Positions 40,905 through 53,419 are shown, numbered from the stretch's first letter. The stretch is 64,000 bases of DNA from Sphaerolaimus hirsutus (GCA_964036195.1 OZ038450.1:16184701-16248700), one strand, 5' to 3'. The notes: a model not told the origin generated them from the letters alone. A program made the numbers and translations.

Positions 40905-41636
40905 GCCATTTTGGCTCCTCGCTATGCAGCAGTGCGCTGCAGACAGTACAGGACAGAAATGGTCATTAAGTGTTTTATTGTAAAAATGGTAAACAGTGTA
41001 ACACGTTAAGTAACGTGAACTGAAACCGACTGGGTCTTGTTGAGCTAGAACATGATTGTATGCTACGTAAGAACTAATTCAATTTCAGAATTTGATGAAC
41101 AAAAAAACGCAGTTCACTTTTTATCCCAAGATTCAGAGCAGAAAGACCACAGATTCCATTTATAGTATTTAAAAACGCTTCAAAATAACCCCATCAGTGT
41201 TGGGGACTTTATACGCACTCGTGGTATGATTGAAACAATGGCAATTTATGTAGAGGCGGCTGGGGTGCACATGGCTGCCACGCATTTTAGCTAATGGTGC
41301 TGAGTACCAAGCGCTTGGTGGTTGCCATACACGGTGGCCGAAAACTACTCAAAACTTGTTTTGGGAATGGAAAATATTTCGAGGGGGGTATTTCGAGGAA
41401 GTACGTTAGTCAAAAGTAGCAAAGGCAAAAAGGTATGAGAAAGTGGCGATTTTGAGTGAAAATTGGGGCATTGGGTGAAAGTCGCTCCATATGGATAGAT
41501 GGCTGGCCGATTTGGGGGGGGGCAAAATTTTCCTACCTCCCCCCTCCCTCACCCCCCCACCCTCCATTTACTAGACACCTGAGTTTTACTCATTCGCGAA
41601 GACCATCAGATATGAGCATGTTTTAACGGGCAAATA

Positions 41637-42175
41637 TACCGTATATCCTTGAATAAGACCCCCCTTGAATAATACCCCCTTGAATAACACCCCCCTGTTG
41701 GCCAGGTGAGGAAAAAATAACGCCCACCCCCCCTTGAAAAACTCCCCCCCCCCTCTTGAATAAGTCCCCCCTCTGGGTAAAACGATCGATGAGCAACACA
41801 CGAAAATGAAAACGAGACAAATTATTGAATATTAAATGAGCTTAACTTGGGATATTGTATCAGATATTGAATGAGCTCAACTTATGAGAAGCCGAGGCCG
41901 ATAGTGATAACGACAATGTGTATTTGAATGATTCAGACCCCGATGAACACGAATTTTAGGATGGATACGTTGTTTTTGTTCTTTTTGAACTGGTCATTTT
42001 CTGCATTAGATGTGTTGACGGAATGCATACAAACAATGAATAAAGTGAAAGTTTTCCAGGAAGTTATGAGGAAAAAATAACTCCCCCCTTGAATAGTACC
42101 CCCCTTGAATAACTCCCCCCAAAACCTCTGACAAAATAATAAGGCCCCTGGGGTCTTATTCAAGGATATACGGTA
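41637..42175. mobile_element. CCGTAT-tip element, type B
   Basis: TA|CCGTATATCCTTGAATAAG ... CTTATTCAAGGATATACGG|TA with CTTGAATAACTCCCC words. Structurally intact and non-coding. Confidence 0.85.
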
Positions 42176-42693
42176 GATAAGTTTTCAGAACAGGCAAATT
42201 TCAAACGGGGCAGTTTTTGAACCACACGAGTTCCAAAACTGGTAACAACGTGGCATATGCGTCGGCAACATCCGCATGGTAGATTTTATTGCGTCTACGA
42301 CGGAAGCTCAAAGTTGTTGCGTACAGTTTCGCGATAAGCCGCCGTCGCGGCGCTAGGGAATATCAAGCATAATCAAAAATTTCAATTCCAACAGCTCGCG
42401 TGGGTGTGGTCTGATCGAGGCATGAATTTATGTGCATACGCAATAAATGTGCGGGCATGCATATTTTCAATTCATCGGACAGAAATATTCGCGAATATTC
42501 ATCAAACTAGTGGCATTGTCTTCGACCTTTGGCCAGGATTCGCGGTTATCCACACTTTTTGAACAAGAATAGGTAGGTGGCGTTATCACACATAAAATAC
42601 TTTTGTAAAAATAATAAAATCCAATGGCAATTCTATTCACCCACTGGACGCAAAGACAAGCGGTTTGACTTTTGCTGCGCGTCCATTCTCTGG

Positions 42694-42931
42694 TATACTC
42701 GGCGTACTCTGCCTTCGCACTGATTTATGTCTCGTGTTGGAAGTGTGCCAATGATTGTTAAATCATGCGATTTCCATAAAAAGATGAAAAATTTATCGAT
42801 GTGAATATGTGAATGAAACACATTATTACAACAATCAACTTTGTCATGTTTTGATGAAACTCGCACGCGTTAACCATCGTTGGCACACTTCCAGCTGGAA
42901 CCACGCGTGCAAGGTGTAAAGTAACCGGAGT
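42694..42931. mobile_element. TACTCGG-tip MITE, second subfamily, copy 1
   Basis: TATACTCGGCGTACTCTGCC ... AGTAACCGGAGTATA. The same interior (GAAGTGTGCCAAYGATKGTT, AACGCGTGCGAGTTTCAT) occurs inverted at 52674-52915. Confidence 0.75.
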
Positions 42932-43679
42932 ATATAAACAGAGGAGTATCGCATTGCTCCATCGGTAAAACATACGCTGAAAAAAGCGCGGTTCAGGCAC
43001 CTCGCACCACCCAAGGTTTTTACAGTCTGAATGGCCTTTACATTCAGGAAATATAGGGAACAATATACTATTCTTGTTCAAATGGGTCAACTCGTGGACC
43101 AGTGGGGGGTTAATCACGCGCAATATCTTGTGACAACTTCAGAAAAAGTTCCGTATGCCACGTTGTCAAGTGACAAGTAAATGTCATATACAGAGTTTAC
43201 ATGAGATCGGGAAGTCACTCGTCGACGTAAAATTCAAATAAAAAATTTGACTGCCAAATTGATTAGGTACATGAAAGTAACGATGGCAAACAATCTGGAA
43301 AAAGTATTTAAATTAGAAAGTTTTTTTCTAAAACGACTTTTCAAATATCGAATATTTTTTGTGTTTTCGAATTTTCAAACCTTTTTTAAGACGTCCCGAA
43401 AAAATTTTGCATCAAATTACTGCATTTTCTTATTTTCCTGGTGAATTATGAATGCACTTTCATGTTTTTAGTTTCCAACTTTACTTGCCTTAACTGAAAA
43501 ATTTCTGTATCCTACTGTATAACGTTCGCTTCGGGGAATTTGAAATTGGTATATGAAATCGTTGAACCTTGCTTCACAAGATGGCAGGTGACCTCACAGT
43601 CACAGCAGTGGTACTAGGTGTTTATGCTTGAGTGAATGCGCATTTGGGAATTAAACACCTCAAACTACCCAAATGCTGG

Positions 43680-44106
43680 CAACATACGACACGAATAAGA
43701 CCCCCCTCGAAAAACTTCCCCCTTGAATAACTCCCCCTGTTGACGTGGTGGGGAAAAAATACCCCCCTTACATGACCCTCCCCCCTCAAAAAACTCCCCC
43801 TCTGGATGAAAGCGATACAACACAAAAATACAAAAGAATATTAGCCTACAGCAGCGACAGCAGATACATGATGTGTATGCAGTGTATACACATCTTTTTC
43901 TTGTTGTTGGACGGTTAAATACACGAATTACATGAGTTTACAGTACATCCACGCAATGAATTAAGTCCAAGTTTTCTTAGAAAAAATAACTCCCCCTCAA
44001 AAACGTCTGAGGAAAAAATAACTCCCCCTTGAATACCCCCCCCCCCCCTCAAAAACGTCTCATGCAAAAATAACTCCCCTGGGGTCTTATTCTACGATTT
44101 AGGGTA
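43680..44106. mobile_element. CCGTAT-tip element, type B, worn
   Basis: ACGAATAAGACCCCCCTCG ... GGGGTCTTATTCTACGATTT. The interior (TACAGCAGCGACAGCAGATA) matches that of 30295-31421, so both belong to one subfamily. Confidence 0.7.
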
Positions 44107-45555
44107 CTTAGGTACATTCGTTTGTGAAGCGTGACATTACAAGTGCATTGCAAAATGAAAGCTTTTTCCTACAAATTACATGCTTGTATGAAACATGATG
44201 CTGTGATCCCTTTTACTTTTTCACCCCTAAATCATTAATATTTGTTAATTTACATGCATAATGACGTGCATACATACAATGCTGTATATTTAAATATACG
44301 AAGGCAAATTTTAAAGGTAGCATATTGTTTCTTCCAATAAACACGGTAATCATTCCGCTAAATCTAAAAAAGCCCGGCGCAGAACCGAATTTCAACTTGC
44401 ATTTATTGTGCTCGTTTCAGATTTCGCGGTAAAACGGGCAGTGGAACTGAGATTCATATTGCATTTCATGAGATAATACATAAGACGGATGAATTGGGTT
44501 TGCTTGCATGAAAATGGGCCCGGTGTATCAAATGCTGCGCGAGTAAATATTCCTTTCTATGCTACATTTATGCACTTCTGCGTTTGCCATTTGCGTTTTT
44601 GCAATATCGGATCGGAAGTACTCCGGAAGTTTGGCCCAAAAGGGGGCGGAGGGGATTGGGAATCAGTGGCGAGTATCGTGCATTGAAATGGGAACTAAAT
44701 CAGTTGCATAACGCGTCTATTTTATTCGTATGCCCGACGCATTTTTCCCATTGTAAAAATACCTGAAATGACACGCTGTCGATAGAATGTGGTTCTGCGC
44801 GTTCGGCCGCAAAACCGAAACCACACTGAATCGTGCAGCATAAAACTTCAGAACAGGCAGGGCTGCCCGAAAAACGTGTCGGGCTAACTTAATACCGCCT
44901 TTTTCCCTGGTTAGCCAGGTGGTGCTTTCAGACTGTCGCATTATGCTGCTCGCTGCATGCTCGTGGTGCTTGCCAACATGGCACTTCTGCACATCCGTAA
45001 GAAACGTTGATCGCTTAATTTCGTTGTCATAATTAGCACAAGTGGAATGTTAAGTGATAACTTGTAGCGCAGAGAGAAATGAAAAATGTTTGGCATAGTT
45101 CCAACAAAAAAAGCACGCGCACCGGTCATACAGATGAGTGGTACAGTAAATACAAGTGTAGCCGGAGCCACTTTCATGGCACAGTGCGGGGCAGCCATTG
45201 GAAAACCATTGTACATACGTTCTCGAAAACCGATCCGATATTACGCAGTCGGGCGAAATGCTTCATCCGACCACGATCACACGAGTTCACCTTGCATTCT
45301 GAATGCTATTCGAATTGGTGAAAAATGGACACGACTGCATTCAAACGCCCAAAAACCGTTCACAAGTCATCGTCAGGCCGCTGGTAGAGTTTTTGCATCG
45401 ATTGACTCGTTCCGAACAACGGTGAAAATCGTTATGCCACGGAGTTCATGCTTTGTCTTTCTGCAGCTTGAAATACTGTTGATTGTAGGGTTTCATTCAT
45501 AAATATACTGTTTATTATAAAACAGGAAGCTATTCGTGGAGAGCTTATTTCAGAA

Positions 45556-45757
45556 TATATACTCTGCAGATACGATACTCTAAAAACAGATAGGAGTTAT
45601 GTCTTTGGCTGGCAGACGGCCAGCCGAGAACTTATGGAAGACGTGATGAAGACGACGTGATGGCGAGAGCTGATGGCGACGAACGTGATCACGTCATGAT
45701 GGAGTGTTTCCTCCGGAAAATGTACGGCGTAATGTCATCCGAGTATACGGTCGAGTA
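45556..45757. mobile_element. TACTCGGCGGACCGC-family MITE (F5), worn
   Basis: TATACTCTGCAGATAC ... CATCCGAGTATACGG, with GATCACGTCATGATGGAGTG (a near-CRE) and the GTTTCCTCCGGAAAATG arm shared with F1, F2 and F8. Confidence 0.5.
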
Positions 45758-46047
45758 AATCCGAGTCAAATCCGAAGTCGACAGTCGCGTTTCAATCAAC
45801 ATCAAGTCGACCCGCGACCACTTACGATTCCGATCCGAGACAACTTCCAAATGCTAGTAGCGCGGGCCGGTCTGAATGAATAGAATTAGGCACGCACGGT
45901 GCACACACGAAAGCCGCGCGCCGCAGCGCACATGAGCTCTACTCCTCCACGCCTAATAAAAACACAGGGAACGGGGCCGCCGCGTAGCAATGAGATAGAT
46001 CCACAGGTCTGTGTGTGGTCCTGGCGCCGGGGGGGGGGGACTGGGAT

Positions 46048-46373
46048 CAGTTCTGCAAGTGGGGAAGTGAGAAGTGGAATGGGAAGTGAGAAGTAAAATG
46101 GGAAGTGAGAAGTGGAGTGAGAAGTGGAATGAGAAGTGAAAATTGAAGTGAAAAGTGAAGTGAAAATTGAAGTGAAAAGTGAAGTGAAAAGTGAAGTGAA
46201 ATGAGAGGTGAAATGAGAAGTGAAATGATTTCATTTCACTTCTCACTTCCATTTCACTTCCATTTCACTTCTCACTTCCATTTCACTTCTCAATTCCCAT
46301 TTCACTTCTCACTTCCCATTTCACTTCACATTTCACTATACTCACTCTTCTAATTTTTCCACTTCCGGAACTG
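46048..46373. repeat. Inverted array of GAAGTGAGAAGTG words
   Basis: Tips CAGTTCTGCAAGTGG and CCACTTCCGGAACTG enclose about 165 nt of GAAGTG/AAAATG purine words, followed at 46226 by the mirrored CACTTC/CATTT words. It resembles the other word-filled foldbacks but lacks a clear flanking duplication. Confidence 0.75.
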
Positions 46374-48903
46374 GCATATGGTGTTTGCATCAAATTGATT
46401 GTGATTTATTCAAGAAAAGTTCTTTTTTTTGTTATTAGCATTTGACAATAAATCAAATGTTTAGTACATTTACATGTATTTACAGTTCGGTATTGTAAGT
46501 TCGTTAAACGCCAAATGCCAAATGTCAAAAGTTTCAGAACAAAACCTTTTATTTTTTTTTGATTGACACTTTTCATGACATTATTGACAATTGACACGAC
46601 CCTTTGCAGGGTTCGCGACTGCCGCTGACTTCTTTATAATAAATACATACCTCAGAATACGTTTCAATTTGAGCAGTTTGACAGAACGGGTGGAAGCTAG
46701 TAGGGTCAGAACCAAAAAGCGAACAACAAGTGTGCCCATGGATGTAATGTGATGTAGGAATATCTTCTTTAACTAAGATCTAAGAGGCGGCGCTTACAGT
46801 GTGCACCGTTTAATTGCATGATGTGAAATTTATCTGCGGCAATATTGTAAATAAGTGCAATTACAAGTCAAGTGACTAGTAAAATATAAACTTGCAAGTG
46901 ACATTAACGGATTCACTTGTCAATAATCAGTTTACTTGTCACTTTAGTTAATTACAACGTCCTTACCACTTATCACTGCTTTACACATGGAAACACGTAA
47001 AAAAGAATCGACGAAGGATATTGAGGTGATCGGTCCAGTTCAAAATTGCAAGGCAAGGTATGACAGACATATGGTAACATTTGGCAATACGGTAAGAAGA
47101 AATCTATTCCTAAGATTGGTGATATCATGTGTAGGTAAATGTTTTGCATTTGTTACAATTTTATAGATTAAAGAAATTGGCTAAGCTTGTCTCATTCAAA
47201 TGATCCACACGCCACTTCAGAAAAATTTACTTGGCAGCGAGAGGGGTGGGCGGCCAGTTTCAATGCACTTTGCGATAATATGTAGTGTCTGTGTCTGTTT
47301 GACCATGAACACATGGCGGCTGGCATTGTGCAACAACTTGGTGAGACCGCACTACCTAATTTACTATAAATGTAAAATGTAAAATTATATGTAAAAGAAG
47401 TGTACCAAAATAAAGTATTTTGTCATTTTCACGCGTTTGCTCTGCAGCGCAACGGCGCGCGGCTTTTGAATTTCGGCTGAAGTTGGACGTTTGTGTTGCG
47501 TCATAAAAACGTGTTGGGAATTTGGGATCAAATAATTGCGGGTTTTGAATTTACAATTAATTAGGTAGTTGGATTCGATGTTTTGCTACTTGATCGGCAA
47601 CGATGACGAATGGAGTGATGACAAAGCCATTTGATAAACAATCATGTATTCTTAATTTTGACAAGTTTTTTATTGGACACGCATTTCTGGAGCTTTAACC
47701 AACAAAACTATAAAGTACATGCTGAAACATTGTTTACATTCGGAACATTCCTTCCAGAGAAGTGCCATTACGTTTAGGTACCTATATTTGATAACGATAA
47801 TACATAAATAAATAGATCACCTGCAAAGCAAACACGGACTATTTTTTGCGTGTACATTTCTATGGACCTACAAACGCAGACTTCACTTTAAAAAAATCAG
47901 TACAGACTTTGGTTGTTGCGTGAGGCTTTGTGGCGTTCCGCAGGATCTAGTTCAAGATTGCCGTTTTCCCCCTGTATACCGAACAGACTGCTAGCTATAC
48001 GGCGAGTGTTACCGTATTTTGATGAATAATGTGAAAAATTGGTCATGTGAAAATTATGAACAAAATTGACCCACGGTGAAAGCAATTTAAAGTAATGATG
48101 ATGATATTTACAAAAACTTTCAGCTGAGACTCAGTAGATTTCATTTAAGCTGTATACTCAGCGGAGTATTTAGCGACGATTTACGCCGTGTCTACGCTAT
48201 CATGTTTGGCATTTTGTAGCTAACTATAATTTTAACATCAAGCGTAAAAGGTAGCTTTTATACTTTCTAAACTCTTGTTCCATTTTAGACTAGCCAGGTG
48301 GAATATTGCACAAGAAAATTGAAGGGTGTGCACAATGGGTCTATGGCAGTCAATAACCTACTGGTGGTCTAATGGGAGAGTTGTAGGTGGTTATGCAATA
48401 TGGTAGTCTGTCTGACACTCCTTCGTCACTTTGAATGGCAGACTTTTTGCCTTTGCAAGCTTTTGGAGCAAATTACGTGGGTTGAGGAATAACATACCTA
48501 CCTTGCAGAGATTAGATGATTTTTTATAAGCACACTAGCTAAACGCCACCAACTGAATCTAGTAGTGGCCTGAAAAGTCTATTAAGGTATATGATTCTTC
48601 TACATAAACGTAAATATTTTTCACTATGACGTAAATACTTTAAAAATCCTGGCAGCCTAAGCAGAACTTGTTGAGCTGTTCAAAGTTTGTCGCTGCTTGT
48701 GTGTGAAGTTCAGTCACAACCCCGTCAGATATTACCAAACTGTATTTTATTCCACATTTTCACAAATCTCTTCCAGTTTTGTACCCTTAAATTCAAGAGT
48801 GTTCATAAATGTCCTCACTTTTGTATACATATAAAATCCCTCAAATCGCTACCATCCATTTACCACCTAGGCATTCACAAATAGCCGCCAAAAATCCACA
48901 AAA
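46374..48903. other. No supportable gene
   Basis: AT-rich. A short cluster of CAAGTGAC words in both orientations lies at about 46860-46960. No open frame shows a family motif up to the aquaporin start. Confidence 0.5.
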
Positions 48904-51900
48904 ATGATCGAATCCAACCGACCATCCAAGGACAACGTGTTGCACATGTTGCGTTGTTGTCTGGCCGAATTCGTGGCCGTTTTCTATTTCGTCTACAGCG
49001 GCTCCCTGTCCACGGTCTACCCGCCGCTGGCCGCACCCGCGCACGGCCTGGCGATAGCGCTCATGGTCGCGGCTACTGGTAGAGTCAGGTGCGTTGCGTT
49101 GATTTGGGTTCTTTTTGGCAGAAATTCAATTTGAAGAAAGTAGGTAGGGTTCAGGTGTTATAATTCTACGTGGCAACTGGTAGGAAGTTCTGATTGAGAC
49201 TGAAAGGTGTATACCGGTTTTTGAGCTAAGGCTTTTTTCGGAGTCATTTTTTTCCTGATATGAAAACCTGTTTTTCCTGTTTGGTTTCCTGTTTATGCGA
49301 ACAGTTCCTATATACACCGATGTGAAATCGTCAATGCCAAAAAGTGGTAAATACCTAAACATGAGAACTCGTACTGAGAGGACCCAAGCGTGCGGAGCTG
49401 TCAAACTCTTTATCAATGAATCAATCCGCCCACACAAGCTAAGTAGTTTTCACGGTTCCAATTTGAAAACTCGACCAAAAACTGAATGGAGACGTGAATG
49501 CTGATTGACGCTTCCAACATTCCGTAACTGAGCACTTACGCTTAGCGCACTAGTATTCGGATACAATTACCGTCTTTCCTCGAAATACCCCCCGGGGGGG
49601 TGATTGTTTCAGAGTGAGAATTTTGAGGGGGACGTTAAACGAGGGGGTTATTCCTAGGGGGGGCTTATTATTTCGCCAGAAATTTTTTGATCCCCTAGTA
49701 CTAAAATGTTGGTTGTAACGTACGCAGACGTCGAAAAATGCGACAATAAGCACCATGTATATAAATAGGTCTATACTCTTATTTTAGTACATACGTAGAT
49801 GGTGTAAACCCTGTTTTGACGTGACATAGTCATTGTTTTTAACATATATTCCGCATTGCCAGATCACAAACCGCAGTTTTGGCATGTACATGGTCCGGCT
49901 GAAAAGTCCCCGGGCAGTGCTCGCCATTCGCGCTAGGGGTAAGCTACAGTCAAAATTTTTTGACATGTTAGAATATCACGTGTTTTGAGTTTTCACCCAA
50001 ATTTCACCCCTCTAGCTCCACCCACTGTGGAACTGTGGTGGTTACAATTTTGGTCATTTTGTACTGATGTACAAATGGTGCTCTAGCTAAATGCTGCTTT
50101 AAGTTGTGATCATGAAACTTTGGTTAGTGTAAGCCACCAGTGTTGGCAATGTGCCAGCACTAACCAACATTAGCTTTGATATCATTAGCCTAGTCCATAT
50201 TGTCATTACTGACATCACTCTCACTACCAAATTCATCATTCTGCCTCTCCTTCTCAAAATATCCCCTTGGAGTCTACTGACTGCTGTTGAACACGGATAA
50301 TGTGTCCACTATACATTAGTAATGAAACATAGGGAAATTTTATATACATAAGTCATTTACTGCACATTACAAAACAACATTAAAATCACTGCAATACAAC
50401 ATGATCTCAGATGATCACAAAAAACATCCATCACAGTTCCCACGTTTCTTGCACATCACCCTGATCTTGCACATCACTCTGATCTTACCTTAAGCAATAA
50501 TGTGTATGAAAGTGTTGATCACTATCAGCACTTTGCCAACATTGGTGGCTCACACTAGTCAAAGTTTCATGATCACAACTTAAAGCAGCATTGAGCTAGA
50601 GCACCATGTGTACATCAGTACAAAATGACCAAAATTGTAACCCCCACAGTTCCTCAGTGGGTGCAGCTAGAGGGGTGAAATTTTGGGTGAAAACTCAAAA
50701 TACCTGATATCTTAACCTGCCAAACTTTTATGACCGTAGCTTACCCCTAGCGCGAATTTTCAACCCGGGGACATTTCAACCCGACCATGTACATTCTCTG
50801 TACATGCAATTTGGGGGCGGGGTATTTCGAGGGAGTGGGTAATTATTTCATAGTCGCCATTTTGAGGGGGGTATTTCGAGGAAATACGGTATAAGTTTAC
50901 AGAAATGATCAGTCCATAAACTACTGTTGAAGGAGATCGACAATGTTTCGATCCAGTTCTCAAATTGGTATACTCGGCGGACATCACACTTGCTATGGAA
51001 ATCTACCATAACCCACCTGAAAAATGAACCAAAGTTTTTACATTTTGTTCATCATAGGATTTCGTTTATGGAAAAACTACCTAATTACGAAATTTATCAC
51101 AAATTTTTATTCATTAAATTATGGTACGATTCTGCTTTGCGGTCCGCCGGATATACCATGAAAACTAGCTAGTGTGGAGCCAATATTTGCAGTGGCGGCC
51201 ACGTGAATCCGGCAGTGACGCTGGGGGTGGCCATCGCTGGCGGCGTGCCTTGGCTCTACCTGCCTTTTTATTGGCTCGCGCAATTGATCGGCGCCATGCT
51301 CGCTTCAGCTGCTGTGCTGGTCAGTTTTTGTGGACCGCTGCACGCAAATGATGCAAACAAAATTTGAAAATTCAAAACTTTTTTCATAATTGTTTGATTA
51401 CTCGATGTTTTATTCCACCACCGAGAAAAAGAATCAGGTGGGTGAATAAATAACCATTATTTTCACGGGAATTCACGGAAATGTATTTTCAATTTTTTCT
51501 CGGTAATTTTGTTGAAAATGCATGAACTCAGTGGAAGTTGAACAACAGCACGCTAATGACAATACCCAAATAAGATAATACCTTCCCAAAACCACACCAC
51601 GCAGCTCAGCGTGTCATCTAACACAGTGGATGGGATACACGGGGGCGTCCCTTTTCCCAATGAGGATCTCTGCACCAATATCCAGGCAGTGCTCATGGAG
51701 GGAATCCTCACATTTGGCTTGGTGTTCACCGTACTCAGTACTGCTGTGGACAAAAAGGGTCATATAGTGGCCCCGCTGGTCATTGGATTTGCTGTTTTTG
51801 TAGGAGTTTGTGCCGGGTATGTTCCGGGGGTTTATTGGGTAACACTAGTCTAAAAACCGTGATGCGTAGATACCTACCTAGTCGGGTTTACAGTGAGGCT

Positions 51901-53246
51901 AACTCATAGATAAAATGTGGAAATCCTATGATCAAAGAACGATTTCCTGCATTCGTAGTGTATGGTAGTATACCTATTTCGGCATTTTTCTTTTCCACCA
52001 GAACATTTCACTCACTGTCAAATCAAAAACAAACTTCTAAAAATTACTTTTGGAAACACCCCATATCTACAGTGAAGGGGTCGTAGAGGGGCTTTCGATT
52101 TTCAAAATAGGCTCGGCATGAAACCATATCATATTAAAATTTTAGCAATTTTAGTTCTCTGGGTTGGCTGCGCGCTTCGTGGCGGGCGGACCCCCCTAAA
52201 ATGTTACCCCCCCCCCAATTCAACCCACCCAACAACTGCACAGGGGCAGTTTCAGCGGGGGTGTAATGAACCCAGCCAGGGCATTCGGTCCCGCAGCCGT
52301 GATGGCCATGAACGGCAGACACTGGACTACCAGTGCTGGGCCCACCTACCCATTTTACTTGCAACATGTTTATTGGGTTGGACCTTTGATTGGCGCCGCG
52401 ATCGCAGGTGTCATTTATAAGTGAGTTTGGGAGACCGGGTTTAGAGATGACGCAGGTATGTAAATATTTGTAGGTAAACTCGGCGGACCGCAAAGTATGC
52501 TCACAATCCAACCATAATTTAATGAATAAAATCTTGTGTTAAATTTCAAAATTATTTATTCCATAGTAAAAACTAAATATGGTGATGAAAAACTGTATAG
52601 GTAAATTTTGGTCCATTATTCAAATGGGTTACGGTAGGTTTCCATACTAAGTGTCATGTCCGCCGAGTATATACTCCGGTTACTTTACACCTTGCACGCG
52701 TGGTTCTCGCTGGAAGTGTGCCAACGATGGTTAACGCGTGCGAGTTTCATAAAAGGATGACAAAATTGATTGTTGTTATAACGTTATTTATAAACATATT
52801 CACATCGTTGAATTTTTTGACCTTTCACGGAAATTGCATGATTTAATAATAATTGGCACGCTTCCAACACGAGACATAAATCAGTGCGAGGGCAGAGTAT
52901 CGTGTTTGCCGAGTATATCTAGTCCTACACACGATGTGCCACTTCCAGACCGCGTAAAATGTCAAATGTGATGTTGAGTATCAAACTTAGTTTACCATTT
53001 TACACGACTTTTGACACTTTGCATGACATTTTACATTTGACAGGGTCTGGGAGTGCCCCCAATTTCTCAAATTTTGTTTTCACGTCCTGGGTTGACCAAC
53101 ATAAAACAACCATTTCCGTCTTTCCAAAAAACAAACATTTTTAAATCCATAGAATATTCAACCACTCTTTTTTTATTGTCAGACTCGTGTTGGCCAGCAA
53201 GGAACAGCGATGGTTAAAAATTGGCAACAGGGTTCACTCCGGATGA
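48904..53246 (+). CDS. Aquaporin, AQP8-like
   Basis: Five exons, 254 aa, all phases match: 48904-49088, 51193-51319, 51605-51816, 52244-52420, 53183-53246. Role by family: six-helix membrane channel for water and, for AQP8-type pores, possibly ammonia or hydrogen peroxide. Seen: [10 protein letters not shown] with NPA at 67-69, [14 protein letters not shown] with NPA at 184-186 and the selectivity Arg at 187, and His47 in PAHGLAIAL at the first selectivity-filter position (Phe in water-only AQP1, His in AQP8). Val182 replaces the mercury-sensitive Cys near the second NPA. Length equals the AQP8 norm of about 260 aa. The start ATG follows an A-rich CACAAAA context. The last exon encodes only 20 residues ([20 protein letters not shown]) after a 762-nt intron; its phase fits and the tail resembles other aquaporins. 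Intron 1 is 2.1 kb and holds nested transposons. Confidence 0.94.
49568..50891. mobile_element. CCGTAT-tip element, type A, copy A5, in aquaporin intron 1
   Basis: TA|CCGTCTTTCCTCGAAATACC ... GGAAATACGG|TA. The element has been split by an insertion at 49892-50786; without it the copy is about 420 bp, like its relatives. Confidence 0.85.
49892..50786. mobile_element. hAT-like element M7 nested in type A element
   Basis: 8-bp duplication ATGTACAT at 49884-49891 and 50787-50794. Four type A copies in this window show the matching site once (ATGTACGT, or ATTTACGT in A1). Inverted arms of about 270 bp begin GGTCCGGCTGAAAAGTCCCC and include GCGCTAGGGGTAAGCTAC and its complement. No transposase. 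Confidence 0.9.
50966..51160. mobile_element. TACTCGGCGGAC-family MITE (F6)
   Basis: TATACTCGGCGGACATCACAC ends opposite GCTTTGCGGTCCGCCGGATATA. The interior is shared, inverted, with 52472-52674 (GGAAACCTACCRTAACCCA-like). Confidence 0.7.
52472..52674. mobile_element. TACTCGGCGGAC-family MITE (F7), aquaporin intron 4
   Basis: TAAACTCGGCGGACCGCAAA ... ATGTCCGCCGAGTATATA; inverted relative of F6. It abuts the next MITE and shares its TATA. Confidence 0.7.
52674..52915. mobile_element. TACTCGG-tip MITE, second subfamily, copy 2
   Basis: TATACTCCGGTTACTTTACA ... GTGTTTGCCGAGTATAT. Inverted copy of 42694-42931. Confidence 0.75.
52929..53066. mobile_element. Introner-family hairpin element in aquaporin intron 4
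   Basis: Left GTGCCACTTCCAGACC, right GGGTCTGGGAGTGCCCCC, with inner AAAATGTCAAATG and TGACACTTTGCATGACATTT arms as in kinase intron 4. Here it lies inside a larger intron and its ends are not the splice sites. Confidence 0.7.
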
Positions 53247-53419
53247 GTTCAAGATATCAGTTGACAATGGCCAGTATTACAGCAAAGGGGTGGATACCCA
53301 ACTGAGAGTGGTTTACGAAATGTAACAAAGCGTAAATTATACTGTATTTTACTGAGAAATTATTGACTGAATTTGATCAATCTGTGCTAGATTGTCATAT
53401 GGCGAAAACGGTGTATTGT

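Noticed and set aside
45086..45502. 138-aa plus-strand open frame with an overlapping 91-aa minus-strand frame
   Set aside because: No recognised motif; both strands are open to a similar degree, which suggests chance.
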